Shown here piece by piece: positions 21,616-23,651 of a stretch of DNA of 23,651 bases. The first letter of the stretch is position 1. The number at the start of each line of letters is the position of its first letter. The DNA is from Saccoglossus kowalevskii (lineage: Eukaryota; Hemichordata; Enteropneusta; Harrimaniidae): NCBI RefSeq assembly GCF_000003605.2, contig NW_003136231.1, positions 1-23,651 on the forward strand, given 5' to 3'. The notes beneath the pieces were generated by a model. It was not told where the DNA came from. It searched no databases and saw nothing but the letters and a program-made list of their open reading frames with translations. A program made the translations under genes and the position numbers.

Positions 21616-22588
21616 TCTACCAATAACATTTTCACAAGCACTGTGTTAGATAGCATGTCTCTATGACAGTACTAATAACATATTTACAACCACTGTGTCA
21701 GGTAGCATGTCTCTATGACACTACCAATAACATTTTCACAACCACTGTGTCAGGTAGCATGTCTCTATGACACTACCAATAACATTTTCACAAGCACTGC
21801 GTTAGATAGCATGTCTCTATGACACTACCAATAACACCTTCACAACCACTGTGTCAGGTAGCATGTCTCTATGACACTACCCATAACATCTTTACAACCA
21901 CTGTGTCAGATAGCATGTCTCTATGACACTACCAATAACATTTTCACAACCACTGTGTCAGGTAGCATGTCTCTATGACACTACCAATAACATCTTCACA
22001 ACAACTGTGTCAGGTAGCATGTCTTTATGACACTACCAATAACATCTTCACAACCACTGTGTCAGGTAGCATGTCTCTATGACACTACCAATAACATTTT
22101 CACAAGCACTGCGTTAGATAGCATGTCTCTATGACACTACCAATAACATCTTCACAACCACTGTGTCAGATAGCATGTCTCTATGACACTACCAATAACA
22201 TCTTCACAACAACTGTGTCAGATAGCATGTCTCCTTGACACTACCAATAACATCTTCACAACAACTGTGTCAGATAGCATGTCTCTATGACACTACCAAT
22301 AACATTTTCACAAGCACTGCGTTAGATAGCATGTCTCTATGACACTACCAATAACATCTTCACAACAACTGTGTCAGATAGTATGTCTCTATGACACTAC
22401 CAATAACATCTTCACAACAACTGTGTCAGATAGTATGTCTCTATGACACTACCAATAATATCTTCACAACCACTGTGTCAGATAGCATGTCTCTATGACA
22501 CTACCAATAACATCTTCACAACAACTGTGTTAGATAGCATGTCTCTATGACACTACCAATAACATCTTCACAACCACTGTGTCAGATA
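21616..22588. repeat. Homogenised satellite with AAGCACTGCGTTAG units
   Basis: About nineteen units. The CATTTTCACAAGCACTG(C/T)GTTAG subtype is interspersed with consensus units at least five times, and T44 units recur from 22380. CTACCCATAAC occurs near 21880 and TCTCCTTGAC near 22230. Otherwise close to consensus. Confidence 0.87.
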
Positions 22589-22933
22589 GCATGTCTCTAT
22601 GTCACTACCAATAACATCTTGACAACCACTGTGTCAGATAGCATGTCTCTATGGCACTACAATAACATCTTCACAACAACTGTGTCATGTAGCATGTCTC
22701 TATGACACTATAGATAATATATTCAGAACAAATGTGTCAGATAGAATGTCTCTATGACAGTACTAATAACATATTTTCAACCACTGTGTCAGATAGCATG
22801 TCTCTATGACACTACCAATAACATTTTCACAAGCACTGTGTTTAGACAGCATGTCTCTATGACACTACCAATAACACCTTGACAACCACTGTGTCAGATA
22901 GCATGTCTCTATGACACTACCAATAACACCTTG
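22589..22933. repeat. Segment related to 2107-2300, then G23 units
   Basis: Up to 22782 it parallels 2107-2300: ATGTCACTACC, CTTGACAACC, GGCACTACAATAAC, GTCATGTAGC and AATATATTCAGAACAAATG. After that, a 1-bp insertion gives GTGTTTAGACAGC at 22839-22851, followed by two ACACCTTGACAACC units. Confidence 0.83.
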
Positions 22934-23651
22934 ACAACCACTGTGTCAGATAGCATGTCTTTATGACACTACCAATAACATCTTCACAACAACTGTGTCA
23001 GATAGTATGTCTCTATGACACTACCAATAACACCTTGACAACCACTGTGTCAGATAGCATGTCTCTATGACACTACCAATAACATCTTGACAACCACTGC
23101 GTCAGATAGCATGTCTTTATGACACTACCAATAACATCTTCACAACAACTGTGGCAGATAGTATGTCTCTATGACACTACCAATACCATCTTGACAACCA
23201 CTGTGTTAGATATCATGTCTCTATGACACTACCAATAACATATTTACAACCACTGTGTCAGGTAGCATGTCTCTATAATACTACCATTAACATCTTTACA
23301 ACCACTGTGTCAGATAGCATGTCTCTATGACACTACCAATAACATCTTTACAACCACTGTGTCAGATAGCATGTCTCTATGACACTACCAATAACATTTT
23401 CACAAGCACTGCGTCAGATAGCATGTCTCTATGACACTACCAATAACATCTTCACAACCACTGTGTCAGATAGCATGTCTCTATGACACTACCAATAACA
23501 TCTTCACAACGACTGTGTCAGATAGTATGTCTCTATGACACTACCAATAACATTTTCACAAGCACTGCGTTAGATAGCATGTCTCTATGACACTACCAAT
23601 GGACATCTTTACAACCACTGTGTTAGATAGCATGTCTCTATGACACTACCA
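22934..23651. repeat. Block C, copy 4, 3' part (matches 18205-18921)
   Basis: 718 bp matching 18205-18921, with one change near 23601 (AATGGACATC). The window ends inside this copy, so the duplication may extend further. Confidence 0.92.

Larger units (their letters stand above)
1..23651. repeat. 52-bp tandem satellite array, about 455 units, filling the window
   Basis: Every stretch of the window is a copy of one 52-bp unit in a single orientation; 15738-15789 matches the consensus. Landmarks recur every 52 bp: ATGACACTACC at unit positions 1-11, AATAACATCTTCACA at 12-26, CTGTGTCAG at 31-39 and GCATGTCT at 43-50. Common variants are C/A at 29, A/G at 40, C/T at 44, and several bases at 51-52. 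Most units are 52 bp; rare ones are 44, 49, 50, 51 or 53 bp. No unique DNA interrupts the array and it continues past both window edges. By unit length it is a minisatellite, by array length a satellite. I do not recognise the family; centromeric, subtelomeric or interstitial heterochromatin are all possible. Confidence 0.98.

Noticed and set aside
1-23651. CRISPR array
   Set aside because: Repeats are directly adjacent with no unique spacers, and there are no cas-like genes or leader.
1-23651. Repeat-protein gene (long tandem-repeat exon)
   Set aside because: 52 bp is not a multiple of three and every phase of both strands contains stops (TGA at 2-4, TAA at 14-16 and TAG at 41-43 in one + strand phase), so no frame stays open.
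1-23651. Telomeric repeat, rDNA spacer or transposon terminal repeats
   Set aside because: I saw no TTAGGG-type runs, rRNA-like sequence, long inverted termini, poly-A tails or target-site duplications anywhere.

Overview
The window is one uninterrupted tandem satellite array. A 52-bp unit is repeated about 455 times, head to tail, in one orientation, from the first base to the last. I found no protein-coding gene, RNA gene, transposon or unique sequence, and neither edge of the array is in view. The reference unit used here is 15738-15789, numbered 1-52. It is 40% G+C, with 15 C against 6 G on the + strand, and contains no CpG. All six reading frames are closed, because 52 is not a multiple of three and each phase contains stops. 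The DNA is most likely eukaryotic and nuclear, perhaps from an animal. That rests on the size of the array and on a CpG-decay-like substitution pattern. I do not recognise the satellite and cannot name the organism.

The array is not a random mixture of variants. Linked substitutions and small indels act as tags that show it to be a patchwork of duplicated blocks. Region by region: 1-503 is repeated at 15326-15828. 621-1169 is repeated at 14149-14697 and partly at 11722-12092. 1143-1884 begins a family repeated at 2648-3389, 5142-5883, 6076-6672 and within 20305-21117. 4766-5393 reappears at 16934-17561. 6785-7900 reappears at 17553-18668, with partial copies at 16385-16952 and 22934-23651. 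From 8281 to 14158 a super-repeat of 2.5-2.9 kb runs through two full cycles and starts a third. From 19681 to 21615 everything can be assembled from pieces of 2992-4874.

Most of these copies are identical or nearly identical over 0.4-1.1 kb, although single units elsewhere differ at several positions. Junctions between blocks always keep the 52-bp register. This is what repeated unequal exchange, replication slippage or gene conversion would leave. Assembly error in a long satellite is the main alternative. Comparisons were made by eye on the printed sequence, so block edges are good to a few bases and 'identical' means that I saw no difference.
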